From Nitratireductor sp. XY-223 (GTDB lineage Bacteria; Pseudomonadota; Alphaproteobacteria; Rhizobiales; Rhizobiaceae), in assembly GCF_004959855.1 (NCBI RefSeq), contig NZ_SPNT01000011.1, positions 1-64,000 on the forward strand: 64,000 nt of DNA, written 5' to 3'. A model generated the notes under the pieces. That model did not search any database. It was not told the DNA's origin and worked only from the letters and a program-made list of their open reading frames with translations. Positions 53,024 through 64,000 of this stretch are shown in pieces. The translations under genes were made by a program, and so were the position numbers. Within the stretch, counting starts at the first letter, position 1, and every line of letters starts with the position of its first letter.

Positions 53024-53830
53024 ATGGCGCCCACCGGTACAATCAGAGCTGGCATCGGCGGCTGGACGTTCGCCCCCTGGCGCGGCACGTTCTACCCCAA
53101 GGACGTGCGCCAGAAGGATGAGCTGAACTATGCCAGCAGCCAGCTTGCGACGATCGAGATCAACGGCACCTACTACGGCACACAAAAGCCCGCGACCTTC
53201 GCCAAATGGGCCAATGACGTGCCGGAGGGATTCGTCTTTTCGGTCAAGGGGAACCGTTTCGTCACCAACCGGCGCGTTCTGACAGAGGGCGCTGAATCCA
53301 TGGAGCGGTTCCTCGGATCGGGCATCACTGAGCTCGGCGCGCATCTCGGGCCGATTCTTTGGCAATTCGCGCCAACGAAGAAATTCGATCCGGACGATTT
53401 CGGCGCCTTTTTGTCCATGCTGCCGCAGTCGCGGGACGGAGTGCCGCTGAAACACGCGCTCGAGGTGCGGCACGACAGCTTCTCATCACCGGAATTCGTG
53501 GCGCTGGCCGCGCGGCACGGCGCTGCGATCGTCTATTCACAGCACTTGAAGTACCCGGAAATCGCCGACGTCTCCGCGCCGTTCATCTATGCGCGCCTGC
53601 AAAAGGGCCAGGATGACATCCCGACCGCCTACCCTCCCGAGGATCTGGATCTATGGGCGCAGCGGGCCCGGACCTGGGCCGACGGCGGCGCGCCCGACGG
53701 GCTCTCCTATGCCGATGCAAATCATTCCGCTGAGGCGACGCCGCGCGATGTCTTCGTCTACTTCATTCATGAGGGCAAGATCCGTGCGCCGCAGGCCGCC
53801 ATGGCGCTGCAGGAACGCTGCGCGGGCTAG
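53024..53830 (+). CDS. DUF72 domain protein
   Basis: Protein of 268 aa, a TIM-barrel-like family without an assigned reaction. Family features are RAGIGGWTFAPWRGTFYP, EINGTYYGTQKPATFAKWANDVPEGFVFSVKG, LGPILWQFAPTKKFD and LEVRHDSF near strand 6. GGGAGGAA precedes the ATG. It follows uvrA by 21 bp and may be co-transcribed with it, giving a tenuous link with repair. Confidence 0.88.
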   Translation: MAPTGTIRAGIGGWTFAPWRGTFYPKDVRQKDELNYASSQLATIEINGTYYGTQKPATFAKWANDVPEGFVFSVKGNRFVTNRRVLTEGAESMERFLGSGITELGAHLGPILWQFAPTKKFDPDDFGAFLSMLPQSRDGVPLKHALEVRHDSFSSPEFVALAARHGAAIVYSQHLKYPEIADVSAPFIYARLQKGQDDIPTAYPPEDLDLWAQRARTWADGGAPDGLSYADANHSAEATPRDVFVYFIHEGKIRAPQAAMALQERCAG

Positions 53831-53851
53831 TTATTCCACGAGGATCAACGG

Positions 53852-54157
53852 ATGACGGCTGAAACGCCCGAGCAATGTGCGGACATGTGCCAGGTCCGCG
53901 CACAGATCGACCGGCTGGACAGGGAACTGGTCGCGCTCCTGGCAGTGCGTTCCCGCTATATCGACCGCGCCGCCGAGATCAAGAAGCAGGCCGGTCTTCC
54001 CGCCGATATCGGATGGCGTGTGGAAGAGGTGGCGATGAATGCGCGCCGCAACGCCGAGGCCGACGGATTTGACGCGGATCTGGCCGAACGGCTTTGGCGG
54101 CAGCTCATCGCATGGTCGATCGATCGCGAGAACGAGGTGCTCGAATCGGCCGATTAG
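53852..54157 (+). CDS. Chorismate mutase, AroQ class
   Basis: All-helical enzyme of 101 aa converting chorismate to prephenate. VRAQIDRLDRELVALLAVRSRYIDRAAEIKK supplies the active-site Arg and Lys of the long first helix; WRVEEVAMNARRNAEADGFD and AERLWRQLIAWSIDRENE are the following helices. A Cys-containing N-terminal stretch (EQCADMCQ) is unusual. It starts 21 bp after DUF72 and ends at the end of the converging cupin gene with no gap. Confidence 0.87.
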   Translation: MTAETPEQCADMCQVRAQIDRLDRELVALLAVRSRYIDRAAEIKKQAGLPADIGWRVEEVAMNARRNAEADGFDADLAERLWRQLIAWSIDRENEVLESAD

Positions 54158-54511
54158 CTATTGGTCGTCCGGTTCGTGATGCACCGCCAGCCAGACCGTG
54201 GGCGGGTTGTCCTGCGTCCAGGTCACGCGGTGCCGGCAATGGGCGGGCAGCCGGATCCAGTCCCCGACGGTGAGCGATCTCTCTTCGGATTCGCCCTCGA
54301 TCTGCAGCCGCGCCGCCCCGGCAAGCACCACGACCCATTCATCGTCGTCCTGATCGTACCAGTCGTCCTCGGCCGTCACCTGGCCGGTCGAAACGATCCG
54401 CTCGATGCGCATACCCGGCGCGCTCTGCAGCGTGTCGAATATTTCCCCTTCCACCTTATCGCCCGGCAAGCCGGAGAAGAGGTTGCCGACACTCGGATGA
54501 CGCTTATTCAT
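54158..54511 (-). CDS. Cupin domain protein
   Basis: Single-domain cupin of 117 aa. The two cupin motifs appear as DDEWVVVLAGAARLQIEGESEERSLTVGDWIRLPAHCRHRV; metal-binding His/Glu are partly present (CRHRV, and Glu in DDEW). The substrate is unknown; similar short proteins are annotated simply as cupins. It starts 10 bp after the nnr stop, so it is in the same operon. Confidence 0.82.
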   Translation of the reverse strand: MNKRHPSVGNLFSGLPGDKVEGEIFDTLQSAPGMRIERIVSTGQVTAEDDWYDQDDDEWVVVLAGAARLQIEGESEERSLTVGDWIRLPAHCRHRVTWTQDNPPTVWLAVHHEPDDQ

Positions 54512-54521
54512 CTTCCAGCCC

Positions 54522-56024
54522 CTAGTCCAAATATCCGGTTGGCGCCGGGATGCTGTCCGGCAGGTCATCGGCGGTAAGGCCCTCTCCCGCCCGCTCTCCT
54601 GCTTCGCCATGCATGTAGGCCCCGATCGCCGCCGCCTCGAACGCTGGCACATGCTGGACCAGCAGCGCACCGATGATGCCTGCGAGGCAATCGCCGGAGC
54701 CGGCCGTCGCAAGCCAGGGCGGCGCGTTGTCGTTGATGACGGCCCGGCCGTCCGGTGCTGCGACGACCGTGTCGGCCCCCTTGAAAAGCACCACCGCGCC
54801 GGAACGGTCGGCCGCCTCGCGCGCACGGTCGACCTTGGAGAGCGAAGCGTTGGCCGCCAGGTCCGGAAACAGGCGCGAGAACTCGCCGTCATGCGGCGTG
54901 AGGACGACCGGTGCGGAACCGTCCGCAATCACCGAGAACAGTTCCTTCGGATCGTCCCTGAATGACGTGATGCCGTCGGCGTCCAGAACCAGCGCGCGGT
55001 CTGCTTCAACGATCGCTCGCGCGAACGCCCTGGCCCTGTCTCCGACACCGAATCCCGGCCCCAGCACGAAACCGTTCAGGCGTTGATCCTGCAGCAGCGT
55101 GCCGAGGTCTTCGTCATTGTCGATCCCGCGCAGCATGATCGCTGTCAGGTGGGTTGCATTGGCTGCGATTGCGGATGACGGGGCAAGAACGGTGACCAGA
55201 CCCGCCCCGGCGCGCAGCCCGCATCGGGCCGCCAGCCTTGCGGCGCCGGTCTGGGCAAAGCCCCCGCTGAAAACACAAAGGTGCCCCCGGCCGTATTTGT
55301 GGCCCGACACGTCGGGCACGGGCAGTTCATGGTCCCAGATCTCGGGTGTGTTGAGCCAAAGCCCTTCTTCCTCCGCGTCGATTTCACGCTGCGGAATGCC
55401 GATATCGACAAGATGGACGGTGCCGCAATGGCTGCCGCCCGGCATGAGGAAATGACCGGGCTTGTAGGCGGCGAAGGTGACCGTGTGATCGGCCGACAGG
55501 GCAACGCCCTGAACCTGGCCGGTGCGCCCCGAGATGCCGGAGGGCAGATCGGCGGACACGACCGGCAGTTCCGAGGAGACGACCGCCATGATGGCCTCGG
55601 CGACCTGCCCGTCGATCGGACGGTCGAGACCGGCGCCGAAAAGCGCATCGACAATGACCTCATCGTCGCGCCAGTCGAGATCGGCCAGCGCGTGGATGTT
55701 GCCGGGCCAGTCATCGCGCGCCTTCGCCGCGTCGCCTTTCAGTTGCTCCGGGTCCACGGAAGAATAGAGCCTGACCGGCATGCCGGCATCCAGGAGGTTC
55801 CGCGCCGCCACATAACCGTCCCCGCCATTGTTGCCCGGCCCGCACAGAACGACGGCGCCCGCGGCCTCTGCGTAGTGCTCTAGAACACACGCCGAAATCG
55901 CTGCGCCTGCGATGAGCATCAGCCTGTATCCGTCGATGCCGGAGCGGATTGCGGCGCTGTCAACTGCGCCCATCGCCCTGGGGGTCAATATCGGCTGGTA
56001 TCCGCCTTCGTCCGAAGCTGCCAT
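54522..56024 (-). CDS. nnr: Bifunctional NAD(P)H-hydrate epimerase / ADP-dependent NAD(P)H-hydrate dehydratase
   Basis: Repairs damaged NADHX and NADPHX. The protein is 500 aa with an N-terminal YjeF epimerase domain (about 10-215; VVLCGPGNNGGDGYVAARNL, DLPSGISG) and a C-terminal ribokinase-like dehydratase domain (about 235-490; GRGHLCVFSGG, TPHDGEFSRLFPD, GSGDCLAGIIGALL). It is divergent from glnB across a 368-bp region and has the cupin gene behind it. Confidence 0.95.
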   Translation of the reverse strand: MAASDEGGYQPILTPRAMGAVDSAAIRSGIDGYRLMLIAGAAISACVLEHYAEAAGAVVLCGPGNNGGDGYVAARNLLDAGMPVRLYSSVDPEQLKGDAAKARDDWPGNIHALADLDWRDDEVIVDALFGAGLDRPIDGQVAEAIMAVVSSELPVVSADLPSGISGRTGQVQGVALSADHTVTFAAYKPGHFLMPGGSHCGTVHLVDIGIPQREIDAEEEGLWLNTPEIWDHELPVPDVSGHKYGRGHLCVFSGGFAQTGAARLAARCGLRAGAGLVTVLAPSSAIAANATHLTAIMLRGIDNDEDLGTLLQDQRLNGFVLGPGFGVGDRARAFARAIVEADRALVLDADGITSFRDDPKELFSVIADGSAPVVLTPHDGEFSRLFPDLAANASLSKVDRAREAADRSGAVVLFKGADTVVAAPDGRAVINDNAPPWLATAGSGDCLAGIIGALLVQHVPAFEAAAIGAYMHGEAGERAGEGLTADDLPDSIPAPTGYLD

Positions 56025-56731
<707 letters not shown>

Positions 56732-56789
56732 TCGGCGCCGAAACCGTTCGGTGCGCGACCACAACCACTCTGGAAACTAGGAAAATTAA

Positions 56790-58199
56790 ATGACCAGTGC
56801 CTCTGATATCCTCAAGCAGATGAAAGACAATGACGTGAAATTCGTCGACCTGCGGTTCACCGATCCGCGCGGCAAGATGCAGCATGTGACGATGGATGCG
56901 GCCGTGGTCGACGAAGACATGTTCGCCGACGGCATCATGTTCGACGGATCCTCGATCGCCGGCTGGAAGGCGATCAACGAATCCGACATGGTGCTGATGC
57001 CCGACACGGAGACGGTCCATTCGGACCCGTTCTTTGCCCAGTCCACGCTCGCCATCATGTGCGACATCCTGGATCCGATTTCCGGAGAGCCCTACAACCG
57101 CGACCCCCGCGGAACGGCCAAGAAGGCGGAAGCCTATCTGCAGGCGTCGGGCATCGGTGATACGGTCTATGTCGGTCCGGAAGCCGAGTTCTTCGTCTTC
57201 GACGATGTGCGCTTCACGGTCGATCCGTACAACACGGGATTTGTCCTCGACAGTTCGGAACTTCCCTCCAACAGCGGCTCCGAATACGAGATCGGCAACC
57301 TGGCGCACCGTCCGCGCACCAAGGGCGGCTACTTCCCCGTACCGCCGGTCGACAGCGCCCAGGACATGCGCTCCGAGATGCTGACGGTCATGACTGAAAT
57401 GGGCCTCACGGTCGAGAAGCACCACCACGAGGTCGGCGCCGCCCAGCACGAGCTCGGCATCATGTTCGACACCATGACCCGCAATGCCGACAAGATGCAG
57501 ATCTACAAGTATGTCGTCCACCAGGTCGCCAACGCCTATGGTAAAACCGCGACATTCATGCCCAAGCCGGTTTACGGCGACAACGGCACGGGCATGCATG
57601 TGCACCAGTCGATCTGGAAAGGCGGCAAGCCGACCTTTGCCGGCGACGAATATGCCGGCCTGTCGGAGACCTGCCTCTACTATATCGGCGGCGTCATCAA
57701 ACACGCCAAGGCGCTGAACGCGCTGACCAACCCGTCGACCAACTCCTACAAGCGACTGGTCCCGGGCTACGAGGCACCGGTGCTGCTGGCCTATTCGGCG
57801 CGCAACCGCTCCGCATCCTGCCGCATTCCCTTCGGCTCGTCGCCGAAGTCGAAGCGCGTCGAGGTGCGTTTCCCGGACCCGGCGGCAAACCCCTACCTGG
57901 CGTTTGCCGGCATGCTGATGGCCGGCCTCGACGGCATCAAGAACAAGCTGCATCCGGGCGATGCGATGGACAAGGACCTCTACGACCTGCCGCCGCAGGA
58001 ACTGAAGGAGATCCCCACCGTCTCGGCGTCGCTGCGCGAGGCCGTCGAAACGCTCGATGCGGACCGCGCGTTCCTGACCGCCGGCGGCGTCTTCTCGGAC
58101 GACCAGATCGATGCCTATATCGAGCTGAAGATGGAAGAGGTCATCCGCTTCGAACACACGCCGCACCCGGTCGAGTTCGACATGTACTACTCCGTCTGA
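56790..58199 (+). CDS. glnA: Glutamine synthetase, type I
   Basis: Makes glutamine from glutamate and ammonium, 469 aa. [42 protein letters not shown], the NKPTH-like [23 protein letters not shown] and [20 protein letters not shown] are the active-site segments. The adenylylation Tyr is Y398 in DLYDLPPQE, so activity is likely controlled by GlnE. A strong terminator follows. Confidence 0.98.
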   Translation: MTSASDILKQMKDNDVKFVDLRFTDPRGKMQHVTMDAAVVDEDMFADGIMFDGSSIAGWKAINESDMVLMPDTETVHSDPFFAQSTLAIMCDILDPISGEPYNRDPRGTAKKAEAYLQASGIGDTVYVGPEAEFFVFDDVRFTVDPYNTGFVLDSSELPSNSGSEYEIGNLAHRPRTKGGYFPVPPVDSAQDMRSEMLTVMTEMGLTVEKHHHEVGAAQHELGIMFDTMTRNADKMQIYKYVVHQVANAYGKTATFMPKPVYGDNGTGMHVHQSIWKGGKPTFAGDEYAGLSETCLYYIGGVIKHAKALNALTNPSTNSYKRLVPGYEAPVLLAYSARNRSASCRIPFGSSPKSKRVEVRFPDPAANPYLAFAGMLMAGLDGIKNKLHPGDAMDKDLYDLPPQELKEIPTVSASLREAVETLDADRAFLTAGGVFSDDQIDAYIELKMEEVIRFEHTPHPVEFDMYYSV

Positions 58200-58223
58200 A
58201 CCTCGGACGCACGCACAGGAAAG

Positions 58224-58248
58224 GCCGGGCCAAGAGCCCGGCTTTTTT
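58224..58248 (+). terminator. Rho-independent terminator of glnBA
   Basis: GCCGGGC (58224-58230), loop CAAGA, GCCCGGC (58236-58242), followed by six T. Confidence 0.92.
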
Positions 58249-58262
58249 GTGCCTGATTTACA

Positions 58263-59153
58263 CTAGCCCGCGTTTGCGAACATCCAGTTGAGCGTCTCGC
58301 GCCAGTCGACCATGCGGATCGGCGTTCCGTGACTGCCGGTCTGGAACAGCACGAAGCGGATCGGGTAGATGCCTTCCGACGATGCGTAGCGGACCCGCCG
58401 GTAGAGCGCGTGCTGACCGCGCCAGTCGTAGACGGTGTCGAGGCTTCCGTGGGCAAGGAGCACCGGAACGCCGGCATGGAATGCGGCGCTGCGCAGGAAG
58501 GCCTCGTCACCGGTCCCGCCAAGGATCACGATTCCGGCCAGGCGGGATGAAATGCCCGGGTCATTGCTGCCCTTCCAGCACAGCCTGCTGCCCATGGACC
58601 CGCACGCCAGGATAACGGGCGCGTTCGGCGCCGTGTGCCTGATATAGGTCACCAGGGTTTTCAGATAATTCAGGCCGGTGCCGTCGAAACTCGGTATCGT
58701 CGGCGCGTAGTAGACGCCGCCGCTTTTCACCGTCAGGTTCTTCAGCCGGTTGAAATTGCCGCCGAATGTCCAGTCCTTTACGCCAAGGCGTCTGTCCCCG
58801 CCGCGCCCGTGAATGAAGATGACCGCGAACCTGGCCTTCCTGCTCGGCCCGACCTCATAGGCTTCCACCGCGATATTTGACCCGCGGATCGTTATCGCCC
58901 TCTGCTGCCGCTTCGGCCGCAGCGAGACATAGTTGCGATGGGCGCGGATCTGCGGAACCTGATCCCGCCTGTCGATATCGCGTTCCTTTCGATAGTCGAT
59001 CCGCAGGAAGGCGCCGCCGTCCTGGCTCTCCAGAACAGAGGGATAGGCAAAGAGCTTGTCCTTGTGGGGCCGAACGCTGATCGATTCGCCGAATACGGCC
59101 GTCGTCATGGCCGCAAGCAGGCAAATTACGGCTGTTGGTCGCAGCAATCTCAT
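58263..59153 (-). CDS. Secreted alpha/beta-hydrolase-like protein
   Basis: Protein of 296 aa from the ATG at 59153, with signal peptide (PTAVICLLAAMTTAVFG). The hydrolase pattern is visible: FAVIFIHGRGGDRRLG (oxyanion region), the nucleophile elbow ACGSMGSRLCW with Ser, and the late catalytic parts LLAHGSLDTVYDW (Asp) and GSHGTPIRM (His). The substrate is unknown; it may be an exported esterase. It ends 15 bp from the glnA terminator and is transcribed towards it. Confidence 0.8.
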   Translation of the reverse strand: MRLLRPTAVICLLAAMTTAVFGESISVRPHKDKLFAYPSVLESQDGGAFLRIDYRKERDIDRRDQVPQIRAHRNYVSLRPKRQQRAITIRGSNIAVEAYEVGPSRKARFAVIFIHGRGGDRRLGVKDWTFGGNFNRLKNLTVKSGGVYYAPTIPSFDGTGLNYLKTLVTYIRHTAPNAPVILACGSMGSRLCWKGSNDPGISSRLAGIVILGGTGDEAFLRSAAFHAGVPVLLAHGSLDTVYDWRGQHALYRRVRYASSEGIYPIRFVLFQTGSHGTPIRMVDWRETLNWMFANAG

Positions 59154-59302
59154 CTCCGCACGCCATTCACCCGTTGAGAAGTATTGATTCGACGGCAGTT
59201 TAATCAATGAATGGTGAATTTTCGGCACAATAGATGACAATGCACCGTTATTCTACTAATCTGCCGCCGCCAGTTGGTGTTTCTTGAAGCATCAAACGTC
59301 GT

Positions 59303-59494
59303 CTGCGGGAGAGAGCACGGATCTTAGCGGATCCAGGCCGCCGAAGGGGAAAATGCCCATAATCTCTCAGGCAAAAGGACCGTAGACAGAAAGGCACTCT
59401 GGAAAGTCGGGGCAGCCGTCCCGCGCCGAAGGTGTAAGCGTTGCCGACAGAGTTCCGGTTGCGCGAGTCTCTCAGGCTCCAGACAGAGGGGCGC
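59303..59494 (+). ncRNA. Tandem glycine riboswitch (gcvT element)
   Basis: Two aptamers in series. First: GCGGGAGAG (59305-59313), CCGAAGGGG (59341-59349), then ATCTCTCAGGCAAAAGGACC (59362-59381). Second: ACTCTGGAAAG (59395-59405), CGCCGAAGGTG (59424-59434), then GTCTCTCAGGCTCCAGACAG (59467-59486). These are the conserved cores of the cooperative glycine riboswitch. It precedes gcvT and is expected to turn on the cleavage system when glycine is plentiful. Confidence 0.96.
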
Positions 59495-59498
59495 TTAG

Positions 59499-59516
59499 TC
59501 CGCGCGAAAGCGCGGA
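59499..59516 (+). promoter_or_regulatory. GAAA-tetraloop hairpin in the gcvT leader
   Basis: TCCGCGC (59499-59505), GAAA, GCGCGGA (59510-59516). This 7-bp stem sits between the second aptamer and the gcvT ribosome site (GGAG at 59533). It has no T run, so it may belong to a translational expression platform. Confidence 0.55.
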
Positions 59517-59542
59517 TATGCGCAACCATGTCTGGAGTGAAA

Positions 59543-60643
59543 ATGGCGAAACAATTACCACTGAAGGAACTGCATGTCGCCGCGGGTGCCCGTTTCGGGC
59601 CTTTCGCCGGGTACGACATGCCGATCACCTATCCGCTCGGCGTGATGAAGGAGCACCTTCACACGCGCGAGGCGGCCGGGCTGTTCGATATCTCACACAT
59701 GTCGCATATCGAGGTTCGCGGCCCGCAGGCGGCAAACCTGATATCGCGTGCGTGTCCCTACGACGCGTCCGTTCAACCGCTACGGACCGGCCGCTATACC
59801 TACATGCTCAACGACCAGGGCGGTATGATCGACGATCTGATCGTCAGCCGGCTCGGCGATGAACGCTTCCTCGTCGTTGCCAACGGCGCGTGCGCCGACA
59901 AGGACCTGGCACACCTGGAACAGATATCAGCCGACTTCGATGCCACGGTCACGCACATCCCGCGGGTCTTTTTGGCATTGCAGGGTCCGAAAGCCGCGGA
60001 AGCGCTAGCGAAACTGATCCCGGCCAGCGGCACGCTCGTCTTCATGCAGGTGACGGAACTGAGCGACGGGACGTTCCTGTCACGGTCCGGCTACACCGGC
60101 GAGGACGGTTTCGAGATCGGGCTCTCGCCGGACGCCGCCGAGGATTTCGCAAAACAACTCGTCAGCGATCCGGCGGTCGAATGGATCGGACTTGGTGCCC
60201 GCGACAGCCTGCGCATCGAGGCGGGACTGCCGCTCTACGGACAGGACATGGATGAGGACACCGATCCCGCAACAGCGGGACTGATCTGGGCCGTGCCGAA
60301 AGACCTGCGCTCCGGCGGCGCCTATGTCGGCGCGCAGGCGCTCGCGGAAATCCTTGCCGGGGGCGTTTCCCGCAAACGCATCGGCCTTAAGCCAGAGGGA
60401 CGCGCACCGGTGCGCGGCGGCTCGGTCCTGTTTGCCGGCGAAGCGCCGGATGCGCCGGAAATCGGCATCGTAACATCGGGCGGGTTCGGACCGTCCTGCG
60501 GCCATCCGGTGGCAATCGGCCGGATCGAAAAATCAGCCGGCGCGGCCGGCGACCGCATATACGCAGATGTCCGCGGCAAGCGGCATGCCTGCAGCATCGA
60601 AAAACTACCCTTTGTCGAACACAACTACTTCCGAGGAGGCTAA
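59543..60643 (+). CDS. gcvT: Glycine cleavage system aminomethyltransferase (T protein)
   Basis: Transfers the methylene group from the GcvH-bound aminomethyl to tetrahydrofolate. The protein is 366 aa from the ATG at 59543, chosen for GGAG 6-7 bases upstream; the ATG at 59528 has none. [53 protein letters not shown] and [20 protein letters not shown] are family motifs, the Asp of GLGARD-type motif being next to the folate site. First gene of gcvTHP. Confidence 0.96.
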   Translation: MAKQLPLKELHVAAGARFGPFAGYDMPITYPLGVMKEHLHTREAAGLFDISHMSHIEVRGPQAANLISRACPYDASVQPLRTGRYTYMLNDQGGMIDDLIVSRLGDERFLVVANGACADKDLAHLEQISADFDATVTHIPRVFLALQGPKAAEALAKLIPASGTLVFMQVTELSDGTFLSRSGYTGEDGFEIGLSPDAAEDFAKQLVSDPAVEWIGLGARDSLRIEAGLPLYGQDMDEDTDPATAGLIWAVPKDLRSGGAYVGAQALAEILAGGVSRKRIGLKPEGRAPVRGGSVLFAGEAPDAPEIGIVTSGGFGPSCGHPVAIGRIEKSAGAAGDRIYADVRGKRHACSIEKLPFVEHNYFRGG

Positions 60644-60645
60644 CC

Positions 60646-61014
60646 ATGGCGACCACGTATTTTACCGAAGATCATGAATGGATCCGCGTCGATGGCGAGG
60701 AGGCCGTTGTCGGCATTACGGACCATGCTCAGGAACAGCTGGGCGATATCGTCTTCGTCGAGCTGCCGGAGGCCGGCCAAAAGGTCGGCAAGGGCGATGC
60801 GGTCATCGTCGTGGAATCGGTCAAGGCGGCATCCGACGTTTACGCGCCGGTCACCGGCGAAGTCACCGCGGTCAACGACGCCCTGGAAGGGGAACCCGGC
60901 CTGATCAACGATTCCGCGCAATCAGACGGCTGGCTCATGAAACTGCGGCTCGATGATGCCTCGCAGCTCGAGGGTCTCATGGATGAAGCCGCCTACAAGG
61001 CGATGGTTGGCTGA
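60646..61014 (+). CDS. gcvH: Glycine cleavage system H protein
   Basis: Lipoyl carrier of 122 aa. The lipoyl Lys60 lies in [15 protein letters not shown]; the family parts [32 protein letters not shown] and [11 protein letters not shown] are complete. AGGAGG precedes the ATG, overlapping the gcvT stop. Octanoylation by the LipB encoded at 32.8 kb would be the first step of its maturation. Confidence 0.97.
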   Translation: MATTYFTEDHEWIRVDGEEAVVGITDHAQEQLGDIVFVELPEAGQKVGKGDAVIVVESVKAASDVYAPVTGEVTAVNDALEGEPGLINDSAQSDGWLMKLRLDDASQLEGLMDEAAYKAMVG

Positions 61015-61025
61015 CGGAGATTGCC

Positions 61026-63863
61026 ATGACTGTTCACAACCACAATGCGCCGGCAGAGGGCAAGGACGAGGTCCTGCCGTTTGTGGCGCGACACAACGGA
61101 CCCGCGCCTGCGGATGTGCGCGCCATGCTGGCGACAGTCGGCGTTGCGTCCATCGACGCCCTGATCAGCCAGACGCTGCCGAAAGCCATTCGCTTCAACG
61201 GGACGCTCGATCTGCCGCCGGCCGCCGACGAGCATGACGCGCTGGCCGAACTGCGCGCCACGATCGACGAGAATGTCGAAGCGCGGTCATTCATCGGACA
61301 GGGCTATTACGGCTGCCGCGTTCCGGCCGTCATTCAGCGCAATCTCTTCGAAAATCCCGCCTGGTACACGGCCTACACCCCCTATCAGCCGGAGATCAGC
61401 CAGGGCCGGCTGGAGATGCTGTTCAATTTCCAGACGCTGGTCAGCGAGTTGACCGGCCTTCCTGTTGCCAATGCGTCGCTCCTGGACGAAGCGTCGGCCG
61501 TCGCCGAGGCTGCGGGCATGGCCTATCGCCACCATCGCATGAAGCGCCACACGATCTCGGTCGTCAACCGGCTGCATCCGCAGTCGCGCACCGTCCTGGA
61601 GACCCGCATGTCGCCGCTCGACATCAAGGTCAGGGACGGCGCGCCCGATGACGACACGGCAGCGGTGGTCTTTTCATGGCCCGATACGCTGGGCGGCTTT
61701 GAGAACCCGGCCGAAATCGTCAAGGCGGCTAAGGACGCGGGAGCGCTGGTCATCGTTGTGACCGATCCGCTGGCTCTCGCGCTGCTGCAGCCGCCGGGGG
61801 ACTGGGGCGCCGACATCGTCGTTGGCTCGGCCCAGCGCTTCGGTGTTCCGATGGGCTTCGGCGGACCGCACGCCGCCTATATCGGCGTTGCGGAAAACCT
61901 CACGCGCATCATGCCGGGACGGCTCGTCGGTCAATCCGTCGACGCCAATGGCAACCCCGCCTACCGGTTGGCTCTGCAGACACGCGAACAGCACATACGC
62001 CGCGACAAGGCGACGTCCAACATCTGCACGGCGCAGGCCCTGCTTGCCAACATGGCCGCGGCCTATGCGATCTGGCACGGCCCGGACGGCCTTCGCGCCA
62101 TCGCGGCAAGGACCGCGCAGTTTGCGAACCGGTTTGCCGGCTGCCTGACATCCGGCGGTCATGAGCTTTGTTGCGACAAGTTCTTCGACACGCTGGCGGT
62201 CCGCGTGAACGGCAAGGCGCAAGAACTGGAGGAAAAGGCGCGTGAAGCCGGCTATCTGATCCGGGTGGTCGATGAAGACACGGTTGGCGTTTCTTTCGAC
62301 GAAACGACAAGCGACGAGGATTTCCTGGCGCTGTGCACGATATTCGGCGTCAGCGACAAGGGGCCCGAGGCAGAAGCGCGGCTACCATCGCAAAGACGCT
62401 CGTCGCCGTTCCTCACGCAGGACGTCTTCCGCTCGATCAAATCGGAAACCGACATGATGCGTTACCTGCGTGTCCTGGCCGACAAGGACCTTGCCCTTGA
62501 CCGCGCCATGATACCGCTCGGCTCATGCACGATGAAGCTCAACGCCGCCGCTGAACTGGCGCCGGTGAGCTGGCGCAAGATCGGCAATATCCACCCGTTC
62601 GCCCCGGCAGAGCACGTGGCCGGCTATCGCAAGATGATTGCCGAGCTTGAAGAATGGCTTTGCCAGATCACCGGCTTCGCGGCCGTCAGCCTGCAACCGA
62701 ATGCCGGCAGCCAGGGCGAATTCGCGGGCCTCACGGCCATCCGGCGCTACCACGCATCGCGCGGCGAAGGTCATCGCGACGTGTGCCTTATCCCGTCGTC
62801 GGCGCACGGCACCAATCCGGCGAGCGCGTCGATGTCCGGGCTTCGCATTGTGGTCGTCAAATGTACGGATGCCGGCGATGTCGATCTGGAGGACCTGAAG
62901 GCAAAGGCCGAGGAAAACAGCGAAAACCTGGCCGCGCTGATGATCACATACCCTTCGACCCACGGGGTGTTCGAGCAGCGGATCAAGGAGATCTGCGATA
63001 TCGTCCACCGCAACGGCGGCCAGGTCTATTTCGACGGCGCGAACCTCAATGCCATGGTGGGGCTGGCGCGTCCGTTCGAGATCGGCGCCGATGTGTGCCA
63101 CATGAACCTGCACAAGACGTTCTGCATTCCCCATGGCGGCGGTGGACCGGGCATCGGCCCCATCGGCGTGTCGGAGCACCTCAAGCCGTTCCTGCCGGGA
63201 AATCCGCTCGAGGACGGCAGCGGCGCCGTGGCCGCGGCGGCGTTCGGCAGCGCTTCGATCCTGCCGATCTCGTGGATGTATATCCGCATGATGGGTGCGG
63301 ACGGGCTGAAAGCCGCTTCGGAGATGGCGATCCTGTCGGCCAACTACCTCGCCGCACGGCTCGGGAAATCCTACGACATCCTTTACCGCGGCAAGGACGG
63401 AAGGGTGGCGCATGAGTGCATCATCGATACGCGCCCGTTCAAGGACAGCGCCGGCGTCAGCGTCGAGGACATCGCCAAGCGGCTGATCGACTACGGCTTC
63501 CACGCGCCCACCATGTCCTGGCCCGTCGCCGGGACGCTGATGGTCGAGCCGACGGAATCGGAACCGCTGGCGGAACTCGACCGTTTCTGTGACGCGATGC
63601 ACGCCATCCATGAGGAAATCGCGCGTATCGAGCGCGGCGAGTGGAGCACGGACGACAATCCGCTGGTCAATGCGCCGCACACGGCCGAGATGGCCCTCGC
63701 CGGAAACTGGGAGCACGGCTACGATGCGATGCTTGCGGTCGCACCGGCCGGCGGTGCGCAGCTGGTGTCCAAATACTGGCCGCCGGTCGCGCGGGTCGAC
63801 AATGTCTACGGCGACCGCAACCTCGTCTGCACCTGCCCGCCTATCGAGCAATTGGCGGACTAA
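61026..63863 (+). CDS. gcvP: Glycine dehydrogenase (decarboxylating), P protein
   Basis: PLP enzyme that decarboxylates glycine and loads the aminomethyl group on GcvH. The protein is a single chain of 945 aa, with N- and C-terminal halves fused (not the split GcvPA/PB form). N-half: [38 protein letters not shown]-half: the PLP Lys697 in [18 protein letters not shown] and [12 protein letters not shown]. It starts 11 bp after gcvH. The 137 bp beyond the stop hold nothing I can assign. Confidence 0.97.
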   Translation: MTVHNHNAPAEGKDEVLPFVARHNGPAPADVRAMLATVGVASIDALISQTLPKAIRFNGTLDLPPAADEHDALAELRATIDENVEARSFIGQGYYGCRVPAVIQRNLFENPAWYTAYTPYQPEISQGRLEMLFNFQTLVSELTGLPVANASLLDEASAVAEAAGMAYRHHRMKRHTISVVNRLHPQSRTVLETRMSPLDIKVRDGAPDDDTAAVVFSWPDTLGGFENPAEIVKAAKDAGALVIVVTDPLALALLQPPGDWGADIVVGSAQRFGVPMGFGGPHAAYIGVAENLTRIMPGRLVGQSVDANGNPAYRLALQTREQHIRRDKATSNICTAQALLANMAAAYAIWHGPDGLRAIAARTAQFANRFAGCLTSGGHELCCDKFFDTLAVRVNGKAQELEEKAREAGYLIRVVDEDTVGVSFDETTSDEDFLALCTIFGVSDKGPEAEARLPSQRRSSPFLTQDVFRSIKSETDMMRYLRVLADKDLALDRAMIPLGSCTMKLNAAAELAPVSWRKIGNIHPFAPAEHVAGYRKMIAELEEWLCQITGFAAVSLQPNAGSQGEFAGLTAIRRYHASRGEGHRDVCLIPSSAHGTNPASASMSGLRIVVVKCTDAGDVDLEDLKAKAEENSENLAALMITYPSTHGVFEQRIKEICDIVHRNGGQVYFDGANLNAMVGLARPFEIGADVCHMNLHKTFCIPHGGGGPGIGPIGVSEHLKPFLPGNPLEDGSGAVAAAAFGSASILPISWMYIRMMGADGLKAASEMAILSANYLAARLGKSYDILYRGKDGRVAHECIIDTRPFKDSAGVSVEDIAKRLIDYGFHAPTMSWPVAGTLMVEPTESEPLAELDRFCDAMHAIHEEIARIERGEWSTDDNPLVNAPHTAEMALAGNWEHGYDAMLAVAPAGGAQLVSKYWPPVARVDNVYGDRNLVCTCPPIEQLAD

Positions 63864-64000
63864 AGCAAGGCAACGAGGGCAAGCCGACCCTGAGCGGGAC
63901 CGGTCTAAGCCAACCGGCTCCGCTCGAGGGTGTCTCGTGTTTGGTGCTGACCTTTGCCATAGGTTCCGGCGAAAGGGCTCCCTGAAAGACGACGGCGGAG

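Overview
The window is a chromosomal, mostly core-gene segment of an alphaproteobacterium, most probably a member of the Hyphomicrobiales (Rhizobiales). The signs are high GC, the gene blocks gyrA-coaD-cyclophilins-queA-tgt, ssb/uvrA and aroQ-accB-accC-aat-DUF2155-NDUFA12, an RNase E with a long acidic insertion, an alphaproteobacterial SOS box, and CtrA-like and FNR-type boxes. I see no rRNA, insertion sequence, prophage or CRISPR array. I cannot fix the genus.

Layout. 1-5.5 kb: 5' part of tuf preceded by tRNA-Gly and tRNA-Tyr, rlmB, a 3-hydroxybutyrate dehydrogenase/acyl-CoA ligase pair, tRNA-Thr, nadK. 5.5-15 kb: a small secreted protein, prfB with a programmed +1 frameshift, PBP1A, an amidase, and rne behind a 736-bp leader region. 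15-25 kb: aminotransferase, M48 protease, ScsC-like thiol oxidoreductase, aroQ-accBC, aat, DUF2155, complex I subunit NDUFA12, GNAT, gatB. 25-31.4 kb: a DUF6455 gene behind an FNR-type box, the quinol oxidase operon cyoABCD, and minCDE. 31.4-42.2 kb: an outer-membrane barrel protein, tRNA-Leu, lipB, a small K+-channel-like protein, a glutathione-dependent formaldehyde oxidation cluster (frmA, DUF188, GST-like, fghA), then tgt-queA-two cyclophilins-coaD. 42.2-49.2 kb: two tiny membrane proteins, gyrA, an AEC transporter, and three little-known envelope proteins rich in histidine motifs. 49.2-64 kb: ssb/uvrA with an SOS box, DUF72, chorismate mutase, cupin, NAD(P)HX repair enzyme, glnBA behind a sigma-54 promoter, a secreted hydrolase, and a tandem glycine riboswitch controlling gcvTHP.

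How the genes work together. Clear functional groups are nitrogen assimilation (glnB/glnA), glycine cleavage, septum placement (minCDE), formaldehyde detoxification, queuosine modification (queA/tgt), malonyl-CoA formation (accBC) and aerobic respiration (cyo). The most unusual points are: a Tgt in which three of four expected zinc ligands are replaced; a low-GC two-gene cassette at 47.6-49.2 kb encoding a DoxX-like membrane protein whose predicted mature N-terminus is His, plus a secreted protein with a GHAHIH motif, behind a perfect TTAA-N7-TTAA box; two short membrane proteins opposite gyrA/coaD; and a Gln at the quinolone-determining position of GyrA.
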